Part shown: piece after piece, positions 54,388 through 63,305 of the stretch
Numbering within the stretch: position 1 is the first letter of the stretch
Layout of the letters: each line of letters opens with the position of its first letter
DNA from: Paraburkholderia solisilvae
Lineage (GTDB): Bacteria > Pseudomonadota > Gammaproteobacteria > Burkholderiales > Burkholderiaceae
DNA: 64,000 nucleotides
Direction: 5' to 3'
Assembly (NCBI RefSeq): GCF_902859875.1
Contig: NZ_CADIKF010000017.1
Span: 58,651-122,650, forward strand
The notes under the pieces: generated by a model
What the model saw: only the letters and a program-made list of their open reading frames with translations
What the model was told of the DNA's origin: nothing
The model's database searches: none
Made by a program: the position numbers and the translations under genes

Positions 54388-55035
54388 CTACGGTTCGCAG
54401 AACGCAGCAGCCGCGAGCTTTCTCGCATGCGCGCGTACATCGCCGGGCCAGCCATCCGTCATGCTTTCGAAGCGCGCGCGATCGTTCGCATAAAGCGCAC
54501 GCGTCGCTTCCTCGTAATCCGGCAGATTGCCGCCGATTGCGGTCATGAAACGGTAAGCCGCTTCCTGCGCCTGCCGCATCCGCTCCTTGTCCGAGCCCGC
54601 GAGACGCGCCGATTCGACCAGCCTGCGCAGTACAACCGATGCGCCACCCGGCTGCGCATTCAGCCATTCCCAATGACGCGGCAACAGCGTGACCTCACGC
54701 GCAACCACGCCGAGCTTCGGCCGGCCGCGGCCGCGCGCCAGGGCAACGCCCGCCGTGTCCGCGGCGTCGGTCGCGCCGCTTTCAGTGTCGGCGGTACCGG
54801 CCACGCCGCTCCCGTCATGCGTGCCGTCGTGCGCGAGCCGCGCCAGCACATCGTCGACGCTGCCGCGCAGATCGAACTCCACCGGACGGCTCGTTGCATC
54901 GTCGAACACGAGGATTGGCGCACCGCCCGCGCGGTCGTGCGCGCGCTTGACCGCGCGGGCGACCTGCTTCGGCGAGCCGGACGCGATGCGCCGCATGCCC
55001 TCGAATGCGGTACAGGTTGCAGGGTGCAAGGTCAT
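54388..55035 (-). CDS. DUF2239-family protein, possible DNA-binding autoregulator
   Basis: 215 residues from the ATG at 55035, which has GGAGG at 8-base spacing; an ATG at 55050 is also in frame. The N-terminal part (TCTAFEGMRRIASGSPKQVA, VFDDATSRPVEFDLRGSVDD) is the DUF2239 alpha/beta region. A basic linker GRGRPKLGVVAREVTLLPRH looks like an AT-hook followed by a beta-strand, then WEWLNAQPGGASVVLRRLVE, and the C-terminal helices (EAAYRFMTAIGGNLPDYEEA). Strand-helix-helix after a basic stretch suggests a ribbon-helix-helix-like DNA-binding unit, but this is inference. Its promoter carries two TACCCGGGTA palindromes. Confidence 0.8.
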   Translation of the reverse strand: MTLHPATCTAFEGMRRIASGSPKQVARAVKRAHDRAGGAPILVFDDATSRPVEFDLRGSVDDVLARLAHDGTHDGSGVAGTADTESGATDAADTAGVALARGRGRPKLGVVAREVTLLPRHWEWLNAQPGGASVVLRRLVESARLAGSDKERMRQAQEAAYRFMTAIGGNLPDYEEATRALYANDRARFESMTDGWPGDVRAHARKLAAAAFCEP

Positions 55036-55068
55036 CTCGAACGCCTCCATCGAATATGAGTCGCTCGA

Positions 55069-55110
55069 ATATTACCCGGGTATAAAACGAAACGCAATAT
55101 TACCCGGGTA
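55069..55110 (-). promoter_or_regulatory. DUF2239 promoter with two TACCCGGGTA operators
   Basis: On the minus strand -35 TTGCGT (55092-55097) and -10 TAATAT (55069-55074) are exactly 17 bases apart and end 34 bases before the ATG. The palindrome TACCCGGGTA at 55073-55082 overlaps the -10 and spacer; an identical one at 55101-55110 abuts the -35. Both share the 15-base block AATATTACCCGGGTA and are 28 bp apart. Occupancy by a repressor would block RNA polymerase. The upstream operator also encodes the C-terminal Leu-Pro-Gly-stop of the giant kinase. Confidence 0.7.
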
Positions 55111-58100
55111 AATTTCTGGAAGTTGGGGGCACGCACGCGCGCAGCGCGTTGATCAGGTCGAGCGGATCGTATGGCTTGCGCAAATGCAACGGGTTGCTCA
55201 ACGCGGCCTGCTGGGCGGGCGCGAGTTCGACCGGATAGCCGCTTACGAAAATCACGCGCAGATGCGGCTGGCGGCGGATCGCTTCGAGCGCGAGATCGAT
55301 GCCGGACTGGCCGGCCAGACCGATATCGGTCAGCAGCACGTCGACCGGCTGCCCGGCAATCACCTGCTGCGCCTCGTCGCTGCCGGCCGCCTCGAAAATC
55401 GACAGCCCGAACGTGCGCAGCACTTCGGCCGTGCTCGCGCGCACCATCTCGTCGTCTTCGACAAACAGGATGCGCAGCCCGCGCACCGCATCGAAGGTGT
55501 CGTGGCGCGCGTGGTCGACCAGCGTGACCGTTTGCGAATCCGCCGCGTACAGCGTCGGCGAACCGGCGCGCCTCGCGCCGCCCTGCATGCGCAGCGCCTG
55601 GCGGATCTTGCGGGCGAGCGCTTCATGCGTGTACGGCTTGCTCAGCAGCTCGACGCCTTCGTCGAGGCGCCCGGCATGCACGATCGCATTGTCCGTGTAG
55701 CCGGACGTGAACAGCACCGCAATGCCCGGCTGCCGGTCGCGCGCCTTGCGCGCAAGTTCCGTGCTGCGCAGCGGCCCGGGCATCACGACGTCGGTAAACA
55801 ACAGATGGATCGGCACGCCGCTCTCGACAATCGCGAGCGCGCTTTGCGCATCCTTCGCGCGTAGCACGTGATAGCCGAGGCTCGACAGCATGTCGACAAC
55901 GGTCGTGCGCACGTCCGCATCGTCCTCGACCACCAGAACCGTTTCGGCGCCGCCCTCCGACGGCCCCGCGTCGACATCCGTCTCGAGGTCTTCCTGCTGG
56001 CGCACGCGCGGCAGATAGAGGCGGATCGTCGTGCCCTGGCCGGGCTCGCTGTAGATCTTCACGTGCCCGCCCGACTGCTTGACGAAGCCGTACACCATGC
56101 TCAAGCCGAGGCCCGTTCCCTGGCCTTCGCGTTTGGTCGTGAAAAACGGCTCGAACACATGCTCCTGCACTTCGGGCGACATGCCCGCGCCGGTATCGGT
56201 GACCGCGACCATCACGTACTGGCCGGGCACCACGTCCGCGTTGCGTTTCGCGTACGCATCGTCGAGCGATGTGTTGCCCGCTTCGATGGTCAGCTTGCCG
56301 AGGCCGTTCATTGCGTCGCGCGCGTTGATCGCCAGATTGAGCAGCGCGTTTTCGACCTGAAACGGATCGACGAGCGTGTTCCACAAGCCGCCCGATATGA
56401 TCGTCTCGATCTCGATGCCGTCGCCGAGCGCGCGGCGCAGCATATCGTCGAGGCCGCGCACGAAGCGCCCGAGATTCACCACCTTCGGCGCGAGCGGCTG
56501 ACGCCGTCCGAACGCGAGCAGTTGCGACGCGAGCTTCGCGCCGCGCGCGACGCCGGCCAGCGCATTGCGCACCCGCTGCGCGGGCCGCTCAGAACCCGCG
56601 ACATCTTCCGCAAGCAGTTGCAGATTGCCGCCGACCACCTGCAGCAAGTTGTTGAAGTCGTGCGCGACACCGCCCGTCAGCTTGCCGATCGCCTCCATTT
56701 TCTGCGCGAAGCGCAGCGCGTCTTCCGCGTGCCGCAGCGCTTCCTGCGTCTCGCGATCCGCGGTGACGTCGCGCCCCACGCCGTGAATCCGCTCGGTGCC
56801 GGGGTCGAGCGCGAAGGTCCACGCGATCCAGCTCCATCGGCCGTCGCTGCGGCGCAGCCGGTTCTCGCAACGCGTCGGCGCACCCGTCACACGCAACTCC
56901 TGCGTGCGCGCGTTGACGAGTTCGAGATCGTCCGGATGAACCAGATCGAAAAACGACTGCATCGTCAGTGTCCAGGCGGGGTGCCCGAGCACGCGCGTCC
57001 ACGATGGACTCACGCGTTGCAGCGCGCCGTCGAGCCCGACCACGACGAGCAGATCTTCGCTGAGCTCCCATAGACGATCGCGGTCCGCAACCGCCTCGGC
57101 AACGCGCGCCTCGAGGGTCTCGTTCAGGTTGTGCAGCGCCGCTTGCGCCTTCGCGCGCGCGGCGATCTCGGCCTGCGCGGCCTGATAAAGCCGCGCGTTG
57201 TCGATCGCGCTCGCCGCCTGCGCCGCGATGCCCGCGAGAAACCGCTCGGAGCGCGCGGTGAACACACCCGCCTCCGGATGACCGAAGAAGAGGCCGCCCA
57301 GCACTTCGCCGGTACGCGACACCACCGGCGCCGCGAGATAGCTGGTCACTTTCAGATGTCCCGGCGGCATGCCGTAGTGCGGCTCGCTCAGGCCGTAGCG
57401 CGGGTCCTTCGTGATGTCGTCGGCGCGCATCATCCCTTCGCCGTTGAAGGTCGGCGCGAACACCGCGGTATTGCGCGGCATCGGAAACTTCGCAAAGGTG
57501 TCCTTCGGCACGCCCGACAGCGTGTACAGCGTATAGCGGCCGCCGTCTTCGTCCTGCACGTTGTAGAAGAACGAGCCGAACGCGGCGCCGGTCAGCTCGG
57601 TCGCCGCATCGGTGACGATCTGCACTGCGCGGTTCAGGTCGAGTTCCGCGGCAACCGCGGTGCCGACCCGGTTCAGAATTTCGAGCGTGCGCGTTTCGTC
57701 AGCGAGGCGTTGCCGCGTTTCGCGCCGCAGCCGCGCGAGCTGCAGGTTGCCGGCCACGCGCGCGAGCAGTTCGCGCGCGGAAAAAGGCTTCGTCAGATAG
57801 TCGTCGGCGCCGGCTTCGAGGCCGCCGACCTTCGCCTCTTCGCCCGCGCGCGCGGACAGCAGCAACACCGGCGTTTCGCGCAGTTGCGGGTCGGCGCGCA
57901 GTTCGCGCAACAGGCCGAAGCCGTCCAGACGCGGCATCATCAGGTCCGACACGACGAGATCCGGCGGCGCCGTGCGAATCGCGTCGAGCGCCGCGGCGCC
58001 GTCGTCGGCCACGCGCACGTCGTGACCCGCGGCGCTCAGGATGCGGCGCATGTAGTCGCGCAAATCCGCGTTGTCGTCGACCACCAGCACGCGGGCCGCG

Positions 58101-60085
58101 GCGCCGTTCGCCGACGCCGCGCCGCCGTCCAGCGCCTCCGCGCTGCGACGCCATGCGTCGTCCGCATCCGCGTCGGGATCGACGACGCCTGCGCCGTCGG
58201 GCAGCCAGCGCGACGCCGCTTCGACATACGATTGCGCCTGCTTGCTGGTCGTCGCGGGAGTCGCCTGTGCGTGCCGCGGCGGCATGCCGGACGCAACTGC
58301 GGACGCAACCGCAGACGCAACCGCGGGCGCCGCGGCGGGTTCGCTGCCGGCGGGCATCGCCACGGTAAAGCAGGTGCCGATGCCAAGCCGGCTGTCGACG
58401 CGAATCGCGCCGCCGTGCAGCCGCACCAGTTCCTGCACCAGCGCGAGCCCGATGCCGCTGCCTTCGACCGAGCGCGCCGTCGCGCCCTCGACCCGATGAA
58501 ACCGCTCGAAGAGGCGCGGCACTTCGTGCTCGGGAATGCCGATGCCGGTGTCCGATACGCACACTTCGATGTTGCCGTCTGCCGCGGTCTTCACGCTGAC
58601 GGTAATCGTGCCGGACAGCGTGAACTTGAACGCGTTCGACAGCAGGTTCAACACGATCTTTTCCCACATGTCGCGATCGATCTCGACCAGATGCGGCAAC
58701 GGCGCGCAGTCGACGACCAGCGTCATGCCCGCGGCTTCGACCGCCGAGCGGAACAGCGACGCGAGCTCGGCCGTGAATGCGGCAAGATCGGTCGGCTCGC
58801 GATGAATCTGGATGCGCCCGGCCTCGAGGCGCGAGAAGTCGAGCAGCGCGTTGACAAGCTTGAGCAGCCGCAAGCTGTTGCGATAGGTGACTTCGATCAG
58901 CTCGCGCCGCGCGCCGCCGGACGATTCGGGCTGCGCGAGCATTTCCTCGAGCGGACCGAGCATCAGCGTGAGCGGCGTGCGGAACTCGTGGCTGATGTTC
59001 GAGAAGAACACGGTCTTCGCGCGATCGATCTCGGCGAGCGCTTCCGCGCGCCGGCGTTCTTCCTCGTACGCGTGCGCATAGCCGATCGCCGCGCCGATCT
59101 GCCGCGCAACGAGGTTCAGGAACGCGCGATAGCTGTCGTCGAACAGCCGAAACGGGTTCAGGCCGACGATCAGCACGCCGCCTCGGCCGCGCTCGCCGCT
59201 CGGCTGCACCGGCAGCACCGCTGCCTGGCTCGGCCGCTGCGTCCACGCGCCGCCGGGCAGCGCATCGCCGAAGCGCTCGGCAAGCCCGCTCACCACCTTG
59301 ATCAACTGGCGCCGCTGCACTTCGGCGAACGGCCACGGCGGCGCCTTGTCCGCCTGCATCGATTCGGGCGCAGCCTCATGACCGGCCGCGATGCCGCACG
59401 CGCCGACAAGCGACACGCTCGTGCTGCCGGGCTCGCCTGAATAAAACATCGCGAATGGAATGTCGCGCGGATCGGTCGCCAGCGCGCGCATGCTGAATTC
59501 GCAGGCCTCGCGCCACGTCCGCGCCTCGTTGTTCGCCGCGCCGATCTCGCGCAACAGCGTGAGTTGCCGCTCGCCGATCACGCGCGCGGTGTCATCGCTA
59601 TTCGCGCAGATGATGCCGCCGGTGCCGCCGTGATCGTCCGGAACCGGGCTGTACGAGAACGTGTAGTAGGTCTCTTCCGGGTAGCCGTTGCGCTCCATGA
59701 TCAACAGCTTCTGCTCGGTATAGGTGCCTTCCGCGCCGGTGAGCGCGGTGTCGAGCAGCGGCCCGATCTCATGCCAGATCTCGTGCCAGACCGTCGAGGT
59801 CGGCTGCCCGAGCGCGACCGGATGCTTGCCGCCGATGATCGACTTGTACGGGTCGTTGTAGAAGAACAGCAACTCGGGGCCCCAGCCGACCCAGATCGGC
59901 TGGCGCGATGTCAGCATGATGCGGATCGCGGTCTTCAGGCTCTGCGGCCAGCCGTCGGGCGGCCCGAGCGGCGTCTTCGACCAGTCATGGGCGGCGATCA
60001 GCGCGCCTGTGTCGCCGCCGCCGCGCAGAAACGCGGGGGCGGCGCTGACCATCGGCACGCCCGCCATCGAGTTGTCCGCTTTCAT
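55100..60085 (-). CDS. Giant multi-domain hybrid histidine kinase with two kinase cores and three receiver domains
   Basis: 1661 residues from the ATG at 60085 (a GTG at 60088 is next to it; GAGGAG upstream). Order by sequence: PAS-like (WGPELLFFYNDPYKSIIG), GAF (about 190-330), HisKA with H366 (FSNISHEFRTPLTLMLGPL) and HATPase (GIGIPEHEVPRLFERF). Then REC1 (D714 in LVVSDLMMPRLDGFGLL), a second GAF (about 830-980), PAS (VLGHPAWTLTMQSFFDLVHP), a second HisKA-like core with H1142 (LTGGVAHDFNNLLQVVGGN) and HATPase (TDTGAGMSPEVQEHVFEP), REC2 (D1432) and REC3 (D1587 in VLLTDIGLAGQSGIDLAL). No membrane segments, so cytosolic. Inputs are unknown. The stop lies inside an operator of the next gene. 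Confidence 0.92.
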   Translation of the reverse strand: MKADNSMAGVPMVSAAPAFLRGGGDTGALIAAHDWSKTPLGPPDGWPQSLKTAIRIMLTSRQPIWVGWGPELLFFYNDPYKSIIGGKHPVALGQPTSTVWHEIWHEIGPLLDTALTGAEGTYTEQKLLIMERNGYPEETYYTFSYSPVPDDHGGTGGIICANSDDTARVIGERQLTLLREIGAANNEARTWREACEFSMRALATDPRDIPFAMFYSGEPGSTSVSLVGACGIAAGHEAAPESMQADKAPPWPFAEVQRRQLIKVVSGLAERFGDALPGGAWTQRPSQAAVLPVQPSGERGRGGVLIVGLNPFRLFDDSYRAFLNLVARQIGAAIGYAHAYEEERRRAEALAEIDRAKTVFFSNISHEFRTPLTLMLGPLEEMLAQPESSGGARRELIEVTYRNSLRLLKLVNALLDFSRLEAGRIQIHREPTDLAAFTAELASLFRSAVEAAGMTLVVDCAPLPHLVEIDRDMWEKIVLNLLSNAFKFTLSGTITVSVKTAADGNIEVCVSDTGIGIPEHEVPRLFERFHRVEGATARSVEGSGIGLALVQELVRLHGGAIRVDSRLGIGTCFTVAMPAGSEPAAAPAVASAVASAVASGMPPRHAQATPATTSKQAQSYVEAASRWLPDGAGVVDPDADADDAWRRSAEALDGGAASANGAAARVLVVDDNADLRDYMRRILSAAGHDVRVADDGAAALDAIRTAPPDLVVSDLMMPRLDGFGLLRELRADPQLRETPVLLLSARAGEEAKVGGLEAGADDYLTKPFSARELLARVAGNLQLARLRRETRQRLADETRTLEILNRVGTAVAAELDLNRAVQIVTDAATELTGAAFGSFFYNVQDEDGGRYTLYTLSGVPKDTFAKFPMPRNTAVFAPTFNGEGMMRADDITKDPRYGLSEPHYGMPPGHLKVTSYLAAPVVSRTGEVLGGLFFGHPEAGVFTARSERFLAGIAAQAASAIDNARLYQAAQAEIAARAKAQAALHNLNETLEARVAEAVADRDRLWELSEDLLVVVGLDGALQRVSPSWTRVLGHPAWTLTMQSFFDLVHPDDLELVNARTQELRVTGAPTRCENRLRRSDGRWSWIAWTFALDPGTERIHGVGRDVTADRETQEALRHAEDALRFAQKMEAIGKLTGGVAHDFNNLLQVVGGNLQLLAEDVAGSERPAQRVRNALAGVARGAKLASQLLAFGRRQPLAPKVVNLGRFVRGLDDMLRRALGDGIEIETIISGGLWNTLVDPFQVENALLNLAINARDAMNGLGKLTIEAGNTSLDDAYAKRNADVVPGQYVMVAVTDTGAGMSPEVQEHVFEPFFTTKREGQGTGLGLSMVYGFVKQSGGHVKIYSEPGQGTTIRLYLPRVRQQEDLETDVDAGPSEGGAETVLVVEDDADVRTTVVDMLSSLGYHVLRAKDAQSALAIVESGVPIHLLFTDVVMPGPLRSTELARKARDRQPGIAVLFTSGYTDNAIVHAGRLDEGVELLSKPYTHEALARKIRQALRMQGGARRAGSPTLYAADSQTVTLVDHARHDTFDAVRGLRILFVEDDEMVRASTAEVLRTFGLSIFEAAGSDEAQQVIAGQPVDVLLTDIGLAGQSGIDLALEAIRRQPHLRVIFVSGYPVELAPAQQAALSNPLHLRKPYDPLDLINALRACVPPTSRNLPG
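58289..58324 (-). repeat. 12-bp in-frame repeat in the giant kinase linker
   Basis: Three units of (G/A)GACGCAAC(T/C)GC at 58289, 58301 and 58313 encode the AVASAVASG part of the linker between HATPase 1 and REC1. Confidence 0.8.
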
Positions 60086-60234
60086 CACGCGTTCTCCTCA
60101 CTCGCCAGCGCCGTGGGCGCACTGCCTGCCACAGATTGCGCCTGCGGACCTGTCCGCTTTACGATTCAGCGGTTCGTCTCGCTGTCCCAGCCGGTCGCTC
60201 CAGTCGCTCCAGTCGCGCCGACCGCTCCGATCAT
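60086..60234. other. Short intergenic region with 9-bp repeats
   Basis: 149 bases between two kinase genes on the same strand. It holds GTCGCTCCA-type 9-bp repeats (about 60198-60230). No terminator was seen, so the kinases may be read through as one transcript. Confidence 0.4.
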
Positions 60235-61800
60235 TTACGCAGGCGGATCGGTTTGCAGCTCGAAGCCCGGATTGCGCGGCTGCCCGTCGGCGCCGTAAGC
60301 CGCGATCACGCGCTCGACGTCGTCGAGCGACGCCGGCTTCACCAGATGGTGATCGAAACCGGCCGCGCGCGTGCGCCGCCGGTCGCTCTCCTGTCCATAG
60401 CCGGTCAGCGCGATCAGCAGCGCGCCCGCGGTCGCCTGCTGCGCACGCAACGCGCGCGCGACATGGTAACCATCGAGGTCGGGCAAGCCGATATCGAGGA
60501 TCACCACCTCCGGTTTGAATCCGGGCGCCACCGATAGCGCCGATGCGCCGTCATACGCGACCCGCACGTCGTGGCCGAGCATTTCGAGCAGCACGGACAT
60601 CGATTCGGCGCCGTCGACGCTATCGTCGACGATCATCACGCGGCGCTTCGACGCCGGCGCGGCAGCCACCGCCGCCTGCTCCGTTGCGGCCGCATATTCG
60701 GGCGTCATCGCGACCGGCAGCCGCACGACGAACTCGCAGCCCCGGCCGATGCCTTCCGAGCGCGCTTCGATCGACCCGCCGTGCAGTTCGGTGAGCGTGC
60801 GCGCAAGCGACAGCCCGATGCCGAGCCCGCCTTCCGAGCGCGCGAGCGAATCGGCCGACTGCATGAACAGATTGAACACGTCAGCCAGTTCCGCGGGCGG
60901 AATGCCGATGCCGTTGTCAGCGACGCGAATCGCCACCGAACCGTCCGTCACGCGCACGTCGAGCTCGATCGCGCCGCCGTCGGGCGTGTACTTCGCCGCA
61001 TTCGACAGCAGATTGCCGATCACCTGCGCGACGCGGATCGGGTCGCCGCGAATCACGCACGGCACGTCGGGCACGCTCACGCTTAGCGTGTGATGCTTGC
61101 GCTCGATTGACGGCTGGTTCGTTTCGACCGCGGTCGCAACCGCCGACGCGAGGTCGACGGATTCCATGCGCAGCGTGATCTTGCCGTGCGTGATGCGCGA
61201 CACGTCGAGCAGATCGTCGACCAGCCGGCTCAGATGCTCGACCTGGCGGCGCGCGATCATCCGCGCGTCGCGTACCACCGCGTCGGCCGCGTGATATTTC
61301 GGGTCCATCAGTTCGACCGCGTTGCGGATCGGCGCGAGCGGATTGCGCAACTCATGCGCAAGCGTCGCGAGAAACTGGTCCTTGCGGCGGTCGGCGTCGC
61401 GCAGCGCTTCCTCGGCGCGGTGCAGCCGCAACAGCGCACGCACATTCGCGACAAGCTCGGCCGGCTCGATCGGTTCGGTCAGGTAACTGTCCGCGCCGCC
61501 TTCGAGCGCGCGCACCTTGTCGAGCGATTGCACCGCGGCGGCCGAGGTCTGCAGCACGAGTGTCGAACGCGTCTGCGGATCGCGCTTGAGGCGCGAACAC
61601 ACCTCGATGCCGTTGATGTCGGGCAGCTTCACGTCGAGCAGCACCAGCGCGGGCTTGCGTGCGCGCACCTGGTCGAGCGCGCCCTGGCCGGTCGCCGCTT
61701 CGATCACCTCGAAGCCTGCGTGAATCAGCACGCGCGTCTTCGCATAGCGGGCGCCGTCGTTGTCGTCGACGTTCAGAATGAGCGAGGCCGGAAGTGTCAT
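60235..61800 (-). CDS. Hybrid histidine kinase, REC-HisKA-HATPase-REC
   Basis: 521 residues. An N-terminal receiver (ILNVDDNDGARYAKTRVLIH, phospho-acceptor Asp in VLLDVKLPDINGIEV) leads to HisKA with H149 (LATLAHELRNPLAPIRNAVE), HATPase (VIGNLLSNAAKYTPDGG, ADNGIGIPPAELADVF, GGLGIGLSLARTL) and a C-terminal receiver (MIVDDSVDGAESMSVLLEML, VILDIGLPDLDGYHVARAL). Cytosolic, no sensor domain of its own, so it probably takes phosphate from or gives it to the neighbouring kinases. Its ATG overlaps the stop of the RsbT-kinase gene by four bases. Confidence 0.95.
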   Translation of the reverse strand: MTLPASLILNVDDNDGARYAKTRVLIHAGFEVIEAATGQGALDQVRARKPALVLLDVKLPDINGIEVCSRLKRDPQTRSTLVLQTSAAAVQSLDKVRALEGGADSYLTEPIEPAELVANVRALLRLHRAEEALRDADRRKDQFLATLAHELRNPLAPIRNAVELMDPKYHAADAVVRDARMIARRQVEHLSRLVDDLLDVSRITHGKITLRMESVDLASAVATAVETNQPSIERKHHTLSVSVPDVPCVIRGDPIRVAQVIGNLLSNAAKYTPDGGAIELDVRVTDGSVAIRVADNGIGIPPAELADVFNLFMQSADSLARSEGGLGIGLSLARTLTELHGGSIEARSEGIGRGCEFVVRLPVAMTPEYAAATEQAAVAAAPASKRRVMIVDDSVDGAESMSVLLEMLGHDVRVAYDGASALSVAPGFKPEVVILDIGLPDLDGYHVARALRAQQATAGALLIALTGYGQESDRRRTRAAGFDHHLVKPASLDDVERVIAAYGADGQPRNPGFELQTDPPA

Positions 61801-63305
61801 GCCCGGTCTCCGCGTGCCGCGAGTGCGGGATCGCCGGGCGCGCCGCCCGCGTCGCCCGCGCGGTCGAGGCCGACCGGCACGCCGGCGCCGGCCGTGCCTT
61901 CAGGCCCGGCGGCATCGTTCGGCAAGACGAGCCGGACCGGCAGCGTCGCATAGAAAGTCGAGCCGACGCCGAACTTGCTGTCGACGCCCACGTATCCGCC
62001 GAGCAGCGCGGCCAGCTTGCGGCATAGCGGCAAACCGAGGCCGGTGCCTTTGACGCGCTGCTGCAAATGGCTTTGCACTTGGCCGAATTCCTCGAATATC
62101 ACTTGCTGGTGCTCCTCCGCTATGCCGATGCCGGTGTCGGCGACGGTGAACCTGATCTGTTCACCGTCCGGCTCGAGCTGCGCACCCACGCGAATCTCGC
62201 CCCGCTCGGTAAATTTGAGCGCATTGGAGACGAAATTACGCAGGATCTGCGTGAGCTTCGCCTCGTCGGTAAAGATCACAGGCAGTCCTTCCGTATCTTC
62301 GAAAATGAGCCGTACTGCCGGATCGGCCAGCAGCGGCGTGAGCATCGTGCGCAGCGCGGCAAACAGCCCGGACAGCCGGAACGAGGTCGGCAGCACATCC
62401 GTTCTGCCTGCTTCGATCTTTGCGAGGTCGAGCAGATCGTTGACGATTTCGGTCAGATCCTCGGCCGATTTGCGAATCAGTAGCACCTGGCGTTCCTGTT
62501 CTTCGGTGAGCTCGCCATCGAGCCGGTTGACCAGCAGATTCGACAGCGCGCGAATCGAACTCAGCGGCGTGCGCAACTCGTGGCTCATGTTCGACAGGAA
62601 GCGCGTTTTCATGGTGTCCGCGCGGCGCAGCTCGTCCGCGCGCTCATCGAGTTCCGCATACAGCGCCACCACACCGCGATTGGTCGCTTCGAGCTCCTGC
62701 GTCAGGCGCAGCAGTTCTTCCTGGCGGTCGCGCAACTCGGTCAGCGTCGCCAGCAGTTCGCGGTTCTGCTCCTGCATCTCGGCGAAAGAATCGAGCGCCG
62801 CCGCGTCGAGCGGCGTGGAGCCGGCGCGCGTGCGCGCCGGCTCCTGCATCAGCGACCTCACGATCGCGTCGATGCCGAGCGGCGCGACGTCCGCGCGATC
62901 CGGCGGCAGCAGCCGCGCCATCGATACCGTCGTGCCGGTTTGCGGCGACGACTCGATCACGCAGCGATCCATCAGCCGGCGGCTGCCTGCGATGCCGCGG
63001 CCCATGCCGGTGGGCGACCGGTAGCTGCCGTCGAGCACCGCCTCGAGATCGCGAATGCCGGGTCCGCGGTCGCGCACGTCGATCAGGAACGCCTGCGGCT
63101 TCGCGTGCACGTCGAAGGCGAAGATCACTTCGCCGCCGTCCGCGTACTCGAACGCATTGCGCGCGATCTCGGACACCGCGCTCGCAATGCGCGTCTGATC
63201 GAGCGGTGAAAAACCGAGACCGGCCGCAATGCTGCGTGCCCGGCGGCGCGCCGCGACCACATCTTCTTCGGCCTCAAGCCGGATTCGCAGTATCTGGGTT
63301 GCCAT
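61797..63305 (-). CDS. RsbT-like ATPase fused to a histidine kinase
   Basis: 502 residues from the ATG at 63305. Residues about 1-140 read as an RsbT/RsbW-type GHKL serine-kinase domain: IASAVSEIARNAFEYADGGE (N-box), VRDRGPGIRDLEAVLDG (G1) and SPTGMGRGIAGSRRLMDRCV (as in RsbT). A coiled-coil linker follows (LTELRDRQEELLRLTQELEA), then HisKA with H242 (FLSNMSHELRTPLSSIRALS) and HATPase (NFVSNALKFTERGEIRVG, VADTGIGIAEEHQQVIFEEF, KGTGLGLPLCRKLAAL). The fusion joins a partner-switching domain to a two-component kinase. It overlaps the RsbX-like gene by 32 bases and the hybrid kinase by 4. Confidence 0.9.
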   Translation of the reverse strand: MATQILRIRLEAEEDVVAARRRARSIAAGLGFSPLDQTRIASAVSEIARNAFEYADGGEVIFAFDVHAKPQAFLIDVRDRGPGIRDLEAVLDGSYRSPTGMGRGIAGSRRLMDRCVIESSPQTGTTVSMARLLPPDRADVAPLGIDAIVRSLMQEPARTRAGSTPLDAAALDSFAEMQEQNRELLATLTELRDRQEELLRLTQELEATNRGVVALYAELDERADELRRADTMKTRFLSNMSHELRTPLSSIRALSNLLVNRLDGELTEEQERQVLLIRKSAEDLTEIVNDLLDLAKIEAGRTDVLPTSFRLSGLFAALRTMLTPLLADPAVRLIFEDTEGLPVIFTDEAKLTQILRNFVSNALKFTERGEIRVGAQLEPDGEQIRFTVADTGIGIAEEHQQVIFEEFGQVQSHLQQRVKGTGLGLPLCRKLAALLGGYVGVDSKFGVGSTFYATLPVRLVLPNDAAGPEGTAGAGVPVGLDRAGDAGGAPGDPALAARGDRA

